Part shown: positions 1-6,840 of the stretch, piece after piece
Layout: each line of letters opens with the position of its first letter
How positions within the stretch are numbered: position 1 is the first letter of the stretch
NCBI GenBank assembly: GCA_030598645.1
Contig: JAUVPN010000102.1
Coordinates: 1 to 8,477, forward strand
Length of the DNA stretch: 8,477 nucleotides
Source: Hyphomicrobium sp.
Lineage (GTDB): Bacteria > Pseudomonadota > Alphaproteobacteria > Rhizobiales > Hyphomicrobiaceae
Direction of reading: 5' to 3'
The notes under the pieces: generated by a model
Databases searched by the model: none
Told to the model about the DNA's origin: nothing
Seen by the model: the letters and a program-made list of their open reading frames with translations, nothing else
Position numbers and translations under genes: made by a program

Positions 1-2
1 CG

Positions 3-1745
3 GTGCTACTTGAGGTAAAGGCTTTGATTGCGCGTGGGCGCCTCAAGCACCAGTATCCGCACTCTTGGCGCTCAAAGAAACCTGTCATCTTTCGCAACAC
101 GCCGCAGTGGTTCATCGCCATGGATAAGCCGCTTGGGCGCAGCAAGAAGAGCGGAGATCTCACGCTACGTGGGGCGGCGCTCAAAGCCATTGGTGAGACC
201 GAGTGGGTGCCGAACGTCGGCGAGAATCGCATTCGCGGCATGGTCAACCAGCGTCCCGATTGGGTTGTGTCGCGTCAGCGCGCGTGGGGGGTGCCGATCA
301 CCGTGTTCCGTAACACGGAGACGGGTGAGGTTATCCCATCGGCAAAGTTCAAAGAGTCGAAAGAACTAATCGCGCGCGTGACGAAAGCATTTACGAAGGA
401 TGGTGCCGATGTGTGGTTCACCGCTAGTGCTAAGCAACTCTTTCTTGATGGTCTCGTCGACGACCCCGCCGATTGGGAGCAGGTGCGGGATATCCTCGAC
501 GTCTGGTTTGATTCAGGCTCGACACATGCGTTTACGCTAGAAGATCCGCAGCACTTCCCCGGACTTGCCGGCGTCGACCGCATGCGCAATGGTGGCAAGG
601 ACCGCGTCATGTACCTAGAGGGCTCCGACCAGCACCGTGGCTGGTTCCAGTCCTCGCTGCTGGAATCCTGCGGCACACGTGGCTACGCGCCATACGACGT
701 TGTGCTGACCCACGGCTTCGTGCTCGATGAGCAGGGTCAGAAGATGTCGAAGTCCTTAGGTAATGTCGTCTCGCCTCAGGACGTCATTAAAACGAGCGGG
801 GCCGATATCCTAAGGTTGTGGGTTGCAGCATCGGATTATTCAGACGATCTGCGTATCGGGCGGGAGATCCTTAAGACCTTTGTCGAGACCTATCGCAAAC
901 TGCGAAATACGCTGCGCTGGATGCTTGGTGCTCTTAGCCATCTTGAGCCCAAGGACAAGCTTAAGTTCAAGGATTTGCATGAGCTTGAGCGTCTGATGCT
1001 GCACCGGCTCTGCGAGCTCGACGAAGACGTGCGCGAAGCCTATGCGACATATGACTATCGAAAGGTAGTGGCGCTGCTTTCGCAGTTCATGAACTCGGAG
1101 CTTTCCGCCTTCTACTTCGACATCCGCAAGGACGCGCTTTATTGCGAGCCCTATTCGAGCGTGAAGCGGCGTGCCGCACTCACCGTAATCGACATTCTGT
1201 TAGAGGCAATAGTGGTGTGGCTTGCACCGATCCTTTCGTTTACGGCGGAAGAGGTCTGGCTTGCTCGACATGATGCCGTCGCCGGCTCTGTACACTTGCA
1301 GACCTTTCCGGAAATCGACAAGGATTGGCGCAACGCCGATTTGGCGCTGAAATGGGAGAAGGTGCGCGCCGTGCGCCGCGTCGTGACGGGCGCGTTGGAG
1401 TTGGAGCGCGCCGACAAGCGCATTGGCTCCAGCCTAGAGGCATCACCAGTGGTCTACGTTGCCGACAACGAGATGTTGCACGCGCTTGAAGGCGTCGACT
1501 TGGCAGAAATCTCCATTACCAGTGGCGCCAAGCTCATCGCCAAGGCTCCGCCGGATGATGCTTTTAAATTGCCAGACGTTCCGGGCGTGGGCGTGGTGCC
1601 AATCCGCGCTGAGGGAAGAAAGTGCGCCCGTTCTTGGCGCATCGTTCCCGATGTCGGCGGTGATCCGGATTTTCCCGAACTCTCGCTGCGTGATGCCGCC
1701 GCGGTGCGCGAGTTCGATCAGCGGGCTAAGGTCGCGGCAGAATGA
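3..1745 (+). CDS. ileS: Isoleucyl-tRNA synthetase, C-terminal part (5' end outside window)
   Basis: Cytoplasmic class I aminoacyl-tRNA synthetase that charges tRNA-Ile. The reading frame is already open at the window edge, so the GTG at base 3 is an internal valine codon. The 580 visible residues are roughly the last 60% of a protein of about 950 residues; the HIGH motif and most of the editing domain lie upstream. Visible landmarks are RQRAWGVPI after the editing insertion, [21 protein letters not shown], and the KMSKS loop (bases 741-755) followed by [22 protein letters not shown]. An anticodon-binding helical domain follows. The C-terminal zinc-ribbon region reads [23 protein letters not shown]: only the first cysteine of the usual four-cysteine site survives, as I recall for other alphaproteobacterial IleS. 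The stop overlaps the lspA start (ATGA), suggesting translational coupling. Confidence 0.98.
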   Translation: MLLEVKALIARGRLKHQYPHSWRSKKPVIFRNTPQWFIAMDKPLGRSKKSGDLTLRGAALKAIGETEWVPNVGENRIRGMVNQRPDWVVSRQRAWGVPITVFRNTETGEVIPSAKFKESKELIARVTKAFTKDGADVWFTASAKQLFLDGLVDDPADWEQVRDILDVWFDSGSTHAFTLEDPQHFPGLAGVDRMRNGGKDRVMYLEGSDQHRGWFQSSLLESCGTRGYAPYDVVLTHGFVLDEQGQKMSKSLGNVVSPQDVIKTSGADILRLWVAASDYSDDLRIGREILKTFVETYRKLRNTLRWMLGALSHLEPKDKLKFKDLHELERLMLHRLCELDEDVREAYATYDYRKVVALLSQFMNSELSAFYFDIRKDALYCEPYSSVKRRAALTVIDILLEAIVVWLAPILSFTAEEVWLARHDAVAGSVHLQTFPEIDKDWRNADLALKWEKVRAVRRVVTGALELERADKRIGSSLEASPVVYVADNEMLHALEGVDLAEISITSGAKLIAKAPPDDAFKLPDVPGVGVVPIRAEGRKCARSWRIVPDVGGDPDFPELSLRDAAAVREFDQRAKVAAE

Positions 1746-2263
1746 AGGATTCGGACCCGGCAATCGAAAGTTGGGTCTGGGGTCCCTTCTCGCGACTGGG
1801 ACTCTATGTGCTGATCGCTACGTTCGTTGTCGATCAGGCCGTCAAGTGGTGGCTGCTGGGCGTTTTTCGTATCGCTGAAAAAGGCCGGGTCACCATTACC
1901 CCCTTTTTTGACCTGGTTTTCGTCAAGAACCCTGGGATTAGTTACAGCCTCTTCGAACAGGACAGCTTCATCGGTCAGGTCTTTTTGGCTGGCTTTGGGG
2001 TGGCTGCCGTGATCGCGCTGTGGATCTGGCTCGCACGCGGAGCCACGGGCCGGTTGATGGCGGTCAGTCTCGGCCTAATTATGGGAGGGGCGCTCGGCAA
2101 TGCCCTCGATAGACTGCTAATCGGGGGGGTTGCAGACTTTTTCTCGCTACACGCATATGGCTTCTATTGGTATGTGTTCAATATCGCTGATATGGCCATT
2201 GTTGCAGGCGTGATTGGCCTCTTGTATGACTCTCTCATGGTGAGTCGCAAAGATGCCGCATAG
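1742..2263 (+). CDS. lspA: Lipoprotein signal peptidase (signal peptidase II)
   Basis: Inner-membrane aspartic protease that removes signal peptides from diacylglyceryl-modified prolipoproteins. The 173 residues fit the family length (about 160-180). Four hydrophobic segments lie near residues 16-40, 78-98, 103-121 and 146-166. Family motifs are DQAVKWW (31-37), [11 protein letters not shown] (61-71), GNALDRL (119-125), VADFF (130-134) and FNIAD (146-150). By alignment to the family, the catalytic pair should be Asp132 and Asp150, with Asn120 and Arg124 in the conserved GNxxDR block. The ATG overlaps the ileS stop by 4 bp, so the two are probably cotranscribed and coupled. The ileS-lspA order is common in proteobacteria. 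The next gene encodes a likely lipoprotein, a potential substrate. Confidence 0.97.
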   Translation: MKDSDPAIESWVWGPFSRLGLYVLIATFVVDQAVKWWLLGVFRIAEKGRVTITPFFDLVFVKNPGISYSLFEQDSFIGQVFLAGFGVAAVIALWIWLARGATGRLMAVSLGLIMGGALGNALDRLLIGGVADFFSLHAYGFYWYVFNIADMAIVAGVIGLLYDSLMVSRKDAA

Positions 2264-2341
2264 CCGCTGTAGCGCAACACATTAGATGTCCGGGCTGCCG
2301 GTTCATATCACGCGGGACTTTCAGCGCCACGGGGGACAAAC

Positions 2342-2788
2342 ATGCCGCGGATAACTTGGTTTTCAAGGGCAGCTGCGCTGTCTTTCCCGTTTTGGCTGGC
2401 CTTCGGAGCGTCGGGTTGTGCCATGGACGATGTCCAATTCAACGGTGGACTCTTTGACGCCGTTGGCCTGTCCGATGCGGCCCGGGCTAATAGCAAGTCA
2501 GAGCCTAAGGTTGCCGCGCGCAGGCCGCTAGTCGTGCCGCCCTCGCTTGATCGCTTGCCGCAGCCCGGCTCCGAACAGGCTCCCGAGATCGCCGGTATTA
2601 AGGATCCCGATGCCGAGAAAGTCATATCGAAGAAAGAGAAGGAGCGCCTACAGGCTGAGTATTGTGAGGTCCACTACGAGCGACCCAAGACGCGTGGAGA
2701 AATAGTGGATCATGTTAATGGCCCGCATGGCCCCTGCAGGAAATCGGTTTTGACGAACATAAAGAATTTTAACAAATCTGACGAATAG
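2342..2788 (+). CDS. Putative small lipoprotein with PLVVPP motif, unknown function
   Basis: Protein of 148 residues with a basic N-terminus, a hydrophobic stretch (about 11-22) and an ASGC sequence ending at Cys26. This resembles a lipobox, although the -3 residue is Ala rather than the usual Leu. The mature part contains RRPLVVPPSLDRLPQPGS (60-77), similar to the PLVVPP segment of small lipoproteins (DUF3035-type and relatives) often encoded after lspA in alphaproteobacteria. A charged, probably helical stretch (about 91-107) and a C-terminal part with Cys108 and Cys132 follow. These two cysteines could form a disulfide in the periplasm; that is inference. A GGGGGA Shine-Dalgarno-like sequence lies about 6 nt before the ATG. 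The gene starts 78 bp after lspA on the same strand and may share its transcript. The specific function is unknown to me. Confidence 0.85.
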   Translation: MPRITWFSRAAALSFPFWLAFGASGCAMDDVQFNGGLFDAVGLSDAARANSKSEPKVAARRPLVVPPSLDRLPQPGSEQAPEIAGIKDPDAEKVISKKEKERLQAEYCEVHYERPKTRGEIVDHVNGPHGPCRKSVLTNIKNFNKSDE

Positions 2789-2812
2789 GCCTCGAGAGCC
2801 CCGTGCCGATGG

Positions 2813-2829
2813 CCGGCGCGCTGCGCCGG
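2813..2829 (+). terminator. GC-rich hairpin after the ileS-lspA-lipoprotein block
   Basis: A perfect 7-bp inverted repeat, CCGGCGC and GCGCCGG, with a 3-nt spacer, begins 25 bp after the lipoprotein stop. An outer GGCC (2811-2814) can alternatively pair with GGCC at 2833-2836. No T-tract follows, so classical intrinsic termination is doubtful. It may act as an RNA 3'-end stabiliser or a factor-assisted terminator. Confidence 0.35.
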
Positions 2830-2998
2830 AACGGCCCGATCATATGCTTTGGGTATTTGCGCACGCGGTCGTTCAAAACAAGGACGCGCTTTTTAGCACC
2901 CAATGCCCATCATAAACTCTGATGGACATGATGGAAAAATTTCATCTGCCCTTATGGGGCCGCGGCGCCTCAGGCCTCACACGCGCCGGTGGCTGATG

Positions 2999-3310
2999 CT
3001 AACTGGTCTTGTCCTTGTTCGCCCTATCTTTGGCAAAGTCTCCTTCGACATGACCCATCCACCTTTCGAACGAATTGCGCAGGATATCCATGGCGAATTG
3101 TATGCCTTCTAGAACCTCCGGGCCCTGTTCATCGACCGCATCAAGTTTGCGTCTGATATCGGCGTGGTTCTGAAGCATATCCTGCCAGTCCTTGAGTGCA
3201 TCTTCGCCGATCGTGTTTTCGGCGCCATTCGAGTCCTTTGCTGCGCGGATCTTCTGTTCGAGTTCGGCGAGCTTTCGTTTGGTCTCCTCGACGGTCGTAA
3301 TCTGGCTCAT
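2999..3310 (-). CDS. Small helical, coiled-coil-like hypothetical protein
   Basis: I do not firmly recognise this 103-residue protein. It is highly charged, lacks cysteine, and has no signal peptide or membrane segment, so it is probably cytoplasmic. Residues 6-25 (TVEETKRKLAELEQKIRAAK) have heptad-like spacing of hydrophobic residues. A second helical stretch spans about 36-60, and a third (LEGIQFAMDILRNSFERWMGHVE, about 67-89) carries Trp84. The pattern weakly recalls the small sll1863-type stress-response coiled-coil proteins, which is a guess from memory. The ATG at 3310 is preferred over the adjacent upstream GTG (3313) because GGAG at 3320-3317 is then spaced 6 nt away. It is monocistronic, with opposite-strand genes on both sides. 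Overlapping open frames on the other strand have unconvincing composition. Confidence 0.7.
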   Translation of the reverse strand: MSQITTVEETKRKLAELEQKIRAAKDSNGAENTIGEDALKDWQDMLQNHADIRRKLDAVDEQGPEVLEGIQFAMDILRNSFERWMGHVEGDFAKDRANKDKTS

Positions 3311-3565
3311 CACACTCTCCGAAATTCTCAGCCGTTATGCGATCGTTGACTAGGGTCATCTAATTCGGCGAAGCCGTGAGAGACTTGACAATGGCTGCCG
3401 GCGCCCGAATGCAGCTTTTTCAACCACATCATCAATAGCTGGGCAATGATAGTAAGCGAAAATAATCACGGCGCGCATATTGACACAGCACAAGAATGCG
3501 CAGGGTCGGGCGCAGTTTGGCCAGAATTTCGCACGATCGTCCTTCGTCCCTCATTGGAGGGCGTC

Positions 3566-3796
3566 ATGCGTCAAACATTACTGCTAGGTGTGGCTTTGTC
3601 GCTTGCGATCCCGTCTCTGGCGGCCGGCACTGGCCTGCCGCATATGAAGTGGGCTCAGTCAGCCGCCGGCAAGGGCGCGATCGTTGAGGAGGCAGGCTGG
3701 CGCCGCCGCTGCAGGCGGTGGAATAAAAAGTGCAGTTGGCGCTGGGGCTGGAGAACCGGTCGCTATTGGCGCTGCATGCGCAATCGCGGTTGCTGA
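3566..3796 (+). CDS. Secreted Trp/Arg/Cys-rich miniprotein, unknown function
   Basis: Protein of 76 residues with a clear Sec-type signal peptide (MRQTLLLGVALSLAIPSLAAG, cleavage probably near residue 20). A short linker leads to a dense C-terminal module, residues 45-76, containing Cys49, Cys56, Cys70 and Cys76, six tryptophans and about ten arginines (GWRRRCRRWNKKC, then WRWGWRTGRYWRCMRNRGC). Four cysteines allow two disulfides in the periplasm or outside the cell. I recall similar short proteins with a C-x6-C-x13-C-x5-C-like, Trp/Arg-rich tail in Hyphomicrobiales, without assigned function. The start at 3566 is chosen over an in-frame upstream ATG at 3446 because GGAGG lies 5 nt upstream and the signal peptide begins exactly here. 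A cationic envelope-binding or antimicrobial-like role is inference only. Confidence 0.75.
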   Translation: MRQTLLLGVALSLAIPSLAAGTGLPHMKWAQSAAGKGAIVEEAGWRRRCRRWNKKCSWRWGWRTGRYWRCMRNRGC

Positions 3797-3830
3797 GGTT
3801 TCAGGGCTTTCAGAGGCGATAAAAATTAGA

Positions 3831-3853
3831 GGCGGCTTTTGCTGCGCGCCGCC
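3831..3853 (+). terminator. Weak candidate terminator hairpin after the miniprotein gene
   Basis: GGCGGC (3831-3836) and GCCGCC (3848-3853) form a 6-bp GC stem with an 11-nt loop, 35 bp after the miniprotein stop. Only CTTCCGC follows rather than a T-run, so support is weak. Confidence 0.25.
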
Positions 3854-3963
3854 CTTCCGCTCTTGGCGCTTTCGCAATCGCTGTGATGCGCTCGGCGACT
3901 TAAGCCAAGGCACACCGTGTCTTGTGCGAACCTAAGATTGGCATATTATGAGAACTTGAAGGC

Positions 3964-4039
3964 TGGTGGAGCCGAGCGGGATCGAACCGCTGACCTCGTG
4001 AATGCCATTCACGCGCTCTCCCAACTGAGCTACGGCCCC
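3964..4039 (-). tRNA. tRNA-Ala (anticodon GGC)
   Basis: Read on the minus strand, this is a complete 76-nt cloverleaf. The acceptor strands GGGGCCG and CGGCTCC pair with one G-U; T8-A9 and a D arm AGCTCAGTTGGGAGAGC follow. The anticodon stem CGTGA/TCACG closes the loop ATGGCAT, giving anticodon GGC, which reads GCC alanine codons. The T arm is GCGGTTCGATCCCGC. Discriminator A73 and an encoded CCA end the gene. No intron or mismatch is seen apart from the G-U pair. It lies downstream of, and on the same strand as, the FYDLN protein gene, but probably has its own promoter. Confidence 0.98.
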
Positions 4040-4096
4040 GACCGTTGGGAACATGTGCGATGAGAGCTAATGTGTCCCTTCCGCAAACCGGGCCCC

Positions 4097-4125
4097 TGAT
4101 TAGGCCCTTGCAGACAAAACTGCAA
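4097..4125 (-). promoter_or_regulatory. Candidate sigma-70 promoter for tRNA-Ala
   Basis: On the minus strand TTGCAG (4125-4120), a 17-nt spacer and TAATCA (4102-4097) match a housekeeping promoter reasonably well. The start would lie about 50 nt before the tRNA. The -35 box is half of the perfect inverted repeat at 4106-4127. Confidence 0.45.
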
Positions 4126-4127
4126 GG
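4106..4127. repeat. 8-bp inverted repeat, terminator or operator candidate
   Basis: CCTTGCAG (4106-4113) and CTGCAAGG (4120-4127) are perfectly complementary across a 6-nt spacer. The repeat lies 66 bp beyond the FYDLN gene stop and could be its terminator hairpin, though no T-run follows on the minus strand. It also overlaps the putative -35 box of the tRNA promoter. A second palindrome, GGAGAA-C-TTCTCC (4126-4138), abuts it. Confidence 0.5.
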
Positions 4128-4192
4128 AGAACTTCTCCGTACCTTAGGGCGTGTCCGCATGAGGAATTCTAAGTAAGAATGAATAAGAAGCC

Positions 4193-4570
4193 TTAAGACT
4201 CCGCTCCTCCTTCCGCCTTGGTGCCGCCAAGGATTTTTGTTACGTCGCCTCCGTCCTCTTCCTCTTCTTCCAGAAAGGTTTCGTCCTCTTCCGGCTTTAC
4301 CGTCTCGTCGGCCTCGACCTCTTCAAGCGTGTCCTCTTCCACGGCATCGTCTTCGCTGGCTTCCGTCTGCGCGAACTCTTCCTTCTTCGGCTTTCGCGGC
4401 GTTTTCTCCTCCGGCTTCACGGCGGTAACAGCCACCGGCGAAGAGGCGATGACGTATGCAGCACCGCAGATCGGGCAAGCGATGGGGCTACGGCTTAAGT
4501 CGTAAAAGCGGGCGCCGCACTCGCTATTCTGACAGGAGCGCTTTGTCCCGCGGTCTTGCTTGGTCGCCAT
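4193..4570 (-). CDS. FYDLN acid domain protein (TIGR02300-type)
   Basis: Protein of 125 residues in the alphaproteobacterial FYDLN-acid family; the molecular function is not established to my knowledge. The N-terminal part is a zinc-ribbon-like module with Cys13, Cys18, Cys32 and Cys35 (C-x4-C and C-x2-C) around the signature GARFYDL (19-25). A Pro/Lys/Glu linker (about 47-65) follows, then a very acidic, low-complexity tail (about 66-112) dominated by Glu and Asp, ending in a short Gly/Glu-rich segment. The start is ATG at 4570 (MATKQDRGTKR), where homology begins; the open frame extends further upstream but those residues look non-coding. It is transcribed divergently from aroA and lies upstream of tRNA-Ala on the same strand. 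The acidic tail suggests interaction with a basic partner, which is inference. Confidence 0.95.
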   Translation of the reverse strand: MATKQDRGTKRSCQNSECGARFYDLSRSPIACPICGAAYVIASSPVAVTAVKPEEKTPRKPKKEEFAQTEASEDDAVEEDTLEEVEADETVKPEEDETFLEEEEEDGGDVTKILGGTKAEGGAES

Positions 4571-4606
4571 GAAACCAACCTTAAGATGTCTGGTGAAATT
4601 AAAGGC

Positions 4607-4635
4607 GATCTGCCACAAGCCCCTCTGCTTGTCAA
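4607..4635 (-). promoter_or_regulatory. Candidate promoter of the FYDLN protein gene
   Basis: On the minus strand a perfect TTGACA (4635-4630) is followed after 17 nt by CAGATC (4612-4607), a weak -10. Transcription would start about 30 nt before the ATG at 4570. The -35 is convincing; the -10 is not. Confidence 0.4.
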
Positions 4636-4685
4636 AAGCAAAGCGCCAGCGCGACCCATCGCCGTCGAAACATAGCGGTGCGACG

Positions 4686-4714
4686 TTGACACGCCTGCGC
4701 AAGCTCGGCTCTAT
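4686..4714 (+). promoter_or_regulatory. Candidate promoter of aroA-cmk
   Basis: A perfect TTGACA (4686-4691), a 17-nt spacer and CTCTAT (4709-4714) resemble the alphaproteobacterial housekeeping pattern (CTTGAC with CTATAT). The start point would be about 55 nt before the aroA GTG. It is divergent from the FYDLN promoter and about 50 bp from it. Confidence 0.5.
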
Positions 4715-4774
4715 GCCGTCCAACCTTAGCCGACGCGGGCCGCGCCATCAGCGCCTGCTGGAGCCCAGAGACCC

Positions 4775-6124
4775 GTGCGTTCTCAGCCCCCTTCCATTGC
4801 ACAGCCCATGGCCGCGTCAAGAGCTGGGCCGCTTACCGGCCGGGTCCGCGTGCCAGGCGACAAGTCGATATCGCATCGGGCACTGATATTTGCTGCGCTG
4901 GCGTGCGGCGTGAGCCGGATTAGCGGCCTGCTCGAGGCCGCCGATGTGATGAACACGGCGAAAGCCGTTGCTGCGCTGGGGGCATCTGCGGAAAAGGTAG
5001 GCGGCGACTGGTGCGTCACCGGTTGCGGTGTGGGTGGGTTGCAGGAAGCGAAGGCGCCGCTTGATTTCGGCAACTCCGGCACCGGCACCCGGTTGATGCT
5101 GGGTGTTATTGCAGGCCACGACATAACTGCACGGATGATGGGCGACGCATCGCTGAGTGTGCGCCCTATGGACCGCGTCCTGACCCCGCTCAAGCAAATG
5201 GGACTATATGTGGAAGGAGACCGTGACACGCTTCCGCTCACCGTGCGGGGATCTTCGGCGTTGGTTCCCATTGCCTATGAGCTGCCCGTCCCGTCGGCGC
5301 AGGTGAAAAGCGCAATTCTCATAGCCGGACTGCACACAGCCGGGGAGACGACAGTCATTGAGAAGGAGGCAACGCGCGATCACACTGAGCGAATGCTGCG
5401 TTTCTTTGGTGCTGATGTGCGTAGTGTCGTCCAAGACGGCCGCACGCAGATCACGGTAACGGGCGACGCGGAACTCGCAGGCCATAATGTAACGGTTCCC
5501 GGCGATCCAAGCTCTGCTGCTTTTCTGACTGCAGCCGCGCTCCTCGTTCCAGGTTCGGACGTGACGATCGAGGGTGTTCTCGTCAACCCGACGCGCACGG
5601 GATTCTATGTGACCCTGCAAGAGATGGGCGGCGATGTCGCCTTTCTTAACGCGCACGAGTTGGGTGGGGAGCCCGTCGCCGACATTCGCGTGCGTTTTTC
5701 GAAGCTAACTGGCATCAGTGTGCCTGCGGGACGAGCGCCCAGCATGATTGACGAATATCCAATACTTGCTGTCGTCGCGGCTTTTGCGGACGGAGTGACG
5801 CGCATGCACGGTCTCGCCGAACTCAAGTTGAAAGAGAGCAACCGCCTTGCGGCTACCGCGGCTGGTCTCATAGCCAATGGAATTGCGGCCGAGGCGGAGC
5901 CTGAGGCACTCATCGTGCACGGTGCAGCGACAGTGCCGGGCGGCGGGGTCGTATCCTCATATCTGGACCATCGCATCGCCATGGCCTTTCTGACCATGGG
6001 TCTTGCGGGAGAACGACCGGTGGCTGTCGATGACGCCAGGATGATCGCAACAAGCTTTCCCGAGTTCCTAGGTCTCATGGAAAGTCTCGGCGCTTCGTTC
6101 ACCGATCCTGTCGGGCAAGCTTGA
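4775..6124 (+). CDS. aroA: 3-phosphoshikimate 1-carboxyvinyltransferase (class II EPSP synthase)
   Basis: Cytoplasmic shikimate-pathway enzyme that transfers enolpyruvyl from PEP to shikimate-3-phosphate. The 449 residues match the Agrobacterium CP4-type (class II) length and motifs: GDKSISHR (28-35), SAQVK (174-178), RDHTE (201-205), GDPSS (243-247) and NPTRT (271-275). By family alignment, catalytic residues include Lys30, Asp326 (SMIDEYP), Glu354 (KLKESNR) and Arg400 (YLDHRIAM). The PEP-site loop reads DFGNSGTGTR, so Gly102 stands where CP4 has Ala100. KESNR carries Asn356 where KESDR is usual. The GTG at 4775 has GGAG 11 nt upstream; an in-frame ATG at 4808 is possible but lacks a Shine-Dalgarno sequence, and a TAG at 4727 bounds the frame. 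The stop overlaps the cmk ATG by 1 nt. Confidence 0.98.
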   Translation: MRSQPPSIAQPMAASRAGPLTGRVRVPGDKSISHRALIFAALACGVSRISGLLEAADVMNTAKAVAALGASAEKVGGDWCVTGCGVGGLQEAKAPLDFGNSGTGTRLMLGVIAGHDITARMMGDASLSVRPMDRVLTPLKQMGLYVEGDRDTLPLTVRGSSALVPIAYELPVPSAQVKSAILIAGLHTAGETTVIEKEATRDHTERMLRFFGADVRSVVQDGRTQITVTGDAELAGHNVTVPGDPSSAAFLTAAALLVPGSDVTIEGVLVNPTRTGFYVTLQEMGGDVAFLNAHELGGEPVADIRVRFSKLTGISVPAGRAPSMIDEYPILAVVAAFADGVTRMHGLAELKLKESNRLAATAAGLIANGIAAEAEPEALIVHGAATVPGGGVVSSYLDHRIAMAFLTMGLAGERPVAVDDARMIATSFPEFLGLMESLGASFTDPVGQA

Positions 6125-6750
6125 TGATAATTGCGATCGATGGACCGGCCGCCTCGGGAAAGGGCACGCTTGCTAAACTCATCGCACAGCATTGGGGCTT
6201 GCCCTGTTTGGATACGGGCCTGCTCTATCGTGCCCTCGCTCGCGATGTGCGCGCAAGCGGCTTTCGGTTGCCCGACAAATGGGCAGCGCTAGCGATAGCG
6301 CGCAGCCTCGATCCTTCGACGCTGGATGATCCCCGGTTGCGCAGCGCTGGGATTGGCGAGTGGGCTTCGATCGTCGCCAGCCTCGATGAGGTGAGGACGG
6401 CGCTGCTCGACTATCAGCGGGCTTTCGCGGCCCGTGCTGGTGGGGCAGTCCTCGACGGCCGCGACGTCGGGACGGTCGTCTGTCCGGCCGCAGACGTCAA
6501 GATCTTCGTCACGGCCGCCCCGGAGGTGCGCGCCCGCCGCCGCTTCCTGGAGCGTCAGGCTCAGTTCGAGTCGGTCACCTACGAGACTGTCTTGGCTGAC
6601 ATTCAGCGTCGCGACGCCCGTGATGCCGGGCGGGAAAGTGCCCCAATGCGTCCGGCAGACGATGCCGTCTTGCTTGACACGTCGGAGTTGGATATAGAAG
6701 CGGCATTCGACGTCGCTGTCGGATTGATCAAGAGGAAGATCGGCCAATAG
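6124..6750 (+). CDS. cmk: Cytidylate kinase (CMP/dCMP kinase)
   Basis: Cytoplasmic kinase that phosphorylates CMP and dCMP with ATP in pyrimidine nucleotide supply. The 208 residues agree with the bacterial family. The P-loop is GPAASGKGT (7-15). The nucleotide-monophosphate site contains LDTGLLYRA (29-37), and DGRDVGTVV (111-119) follows. The lid region is RRDARDAGRESAPMRPADDAVLLDTS (162-187), matching the RDxxR...AP...ADDA pattern of the family. The ATG at 6124 overlaps the aroA stop (TGATG); a TTG one codon earlier is less likely. The tight junction indicates cotranscription and coupling with aroA. rpsA follows after a 191-bp gap. Confidence 0.97.
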   Translation: MIIAIDGPAASGKGTLAKLIAQHWGLPCLDTGLLYRALARDVRASGFRLPDKWAALAIARSLDPSTLDDPRLRSAGIGEWASIVASLDEVRTALLDYQRAFAARAGGAVLDGRDVGTVVCPAADVKIFVTAAPEVRARRRFLERQAQFESVTYETVLADIQRRDARDAGRESAPMRPADDAVLLDTSELDIEAAFDVAVGLIKRKIGQ

Positions 6751-6840
6751 GGCGCCTTCAGGGTGTTCCAAATTTTGTTGGCGGGCCAGGCCCATAACAG
6801 TGGCATCAGATCCAGCATTCAATAGAGCCGGCAGGAAACT

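Noticed and set aside
2903..3112. 69-codon open frame on the plus strand
   Set aside because: It overlaps the coiled-coil gene antisense, lacks a Shine-Dalgarno sequence and has no recognisable protein character.
3385..3490. TTGACA boxes at 3385-3390 and 3480-3485 as promoters for the miniprotein gene
   Set aside because: Neither has an acceptable -10 hexamer at 16-18 nt, so only half-sites are present.
3446..3565. Upstream in-frame extension of the miniprotein gene
   Set aside because: The GGAGG and signal peptide place the start at 3566; the extra 40 residues look non-coding.
3797..3964. tRNA-Ala as a mobile-element attachment site
   Set aside because: No repeat of the tRNA 3' end and no integrase gene are visible in the window.
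5605..6192. 195-codon open frame on the minus strand
   Set aside because: It is antisense to aroA and cmk and has no motif or upstream ribosome binding site.
6783..6793. Palindrome GGGCC-A-GGCCC after cmk
   Set aside because: The 1-nt spacer is too short for an RNA hairpin, and no T-run or known operator pattern accompanies it.
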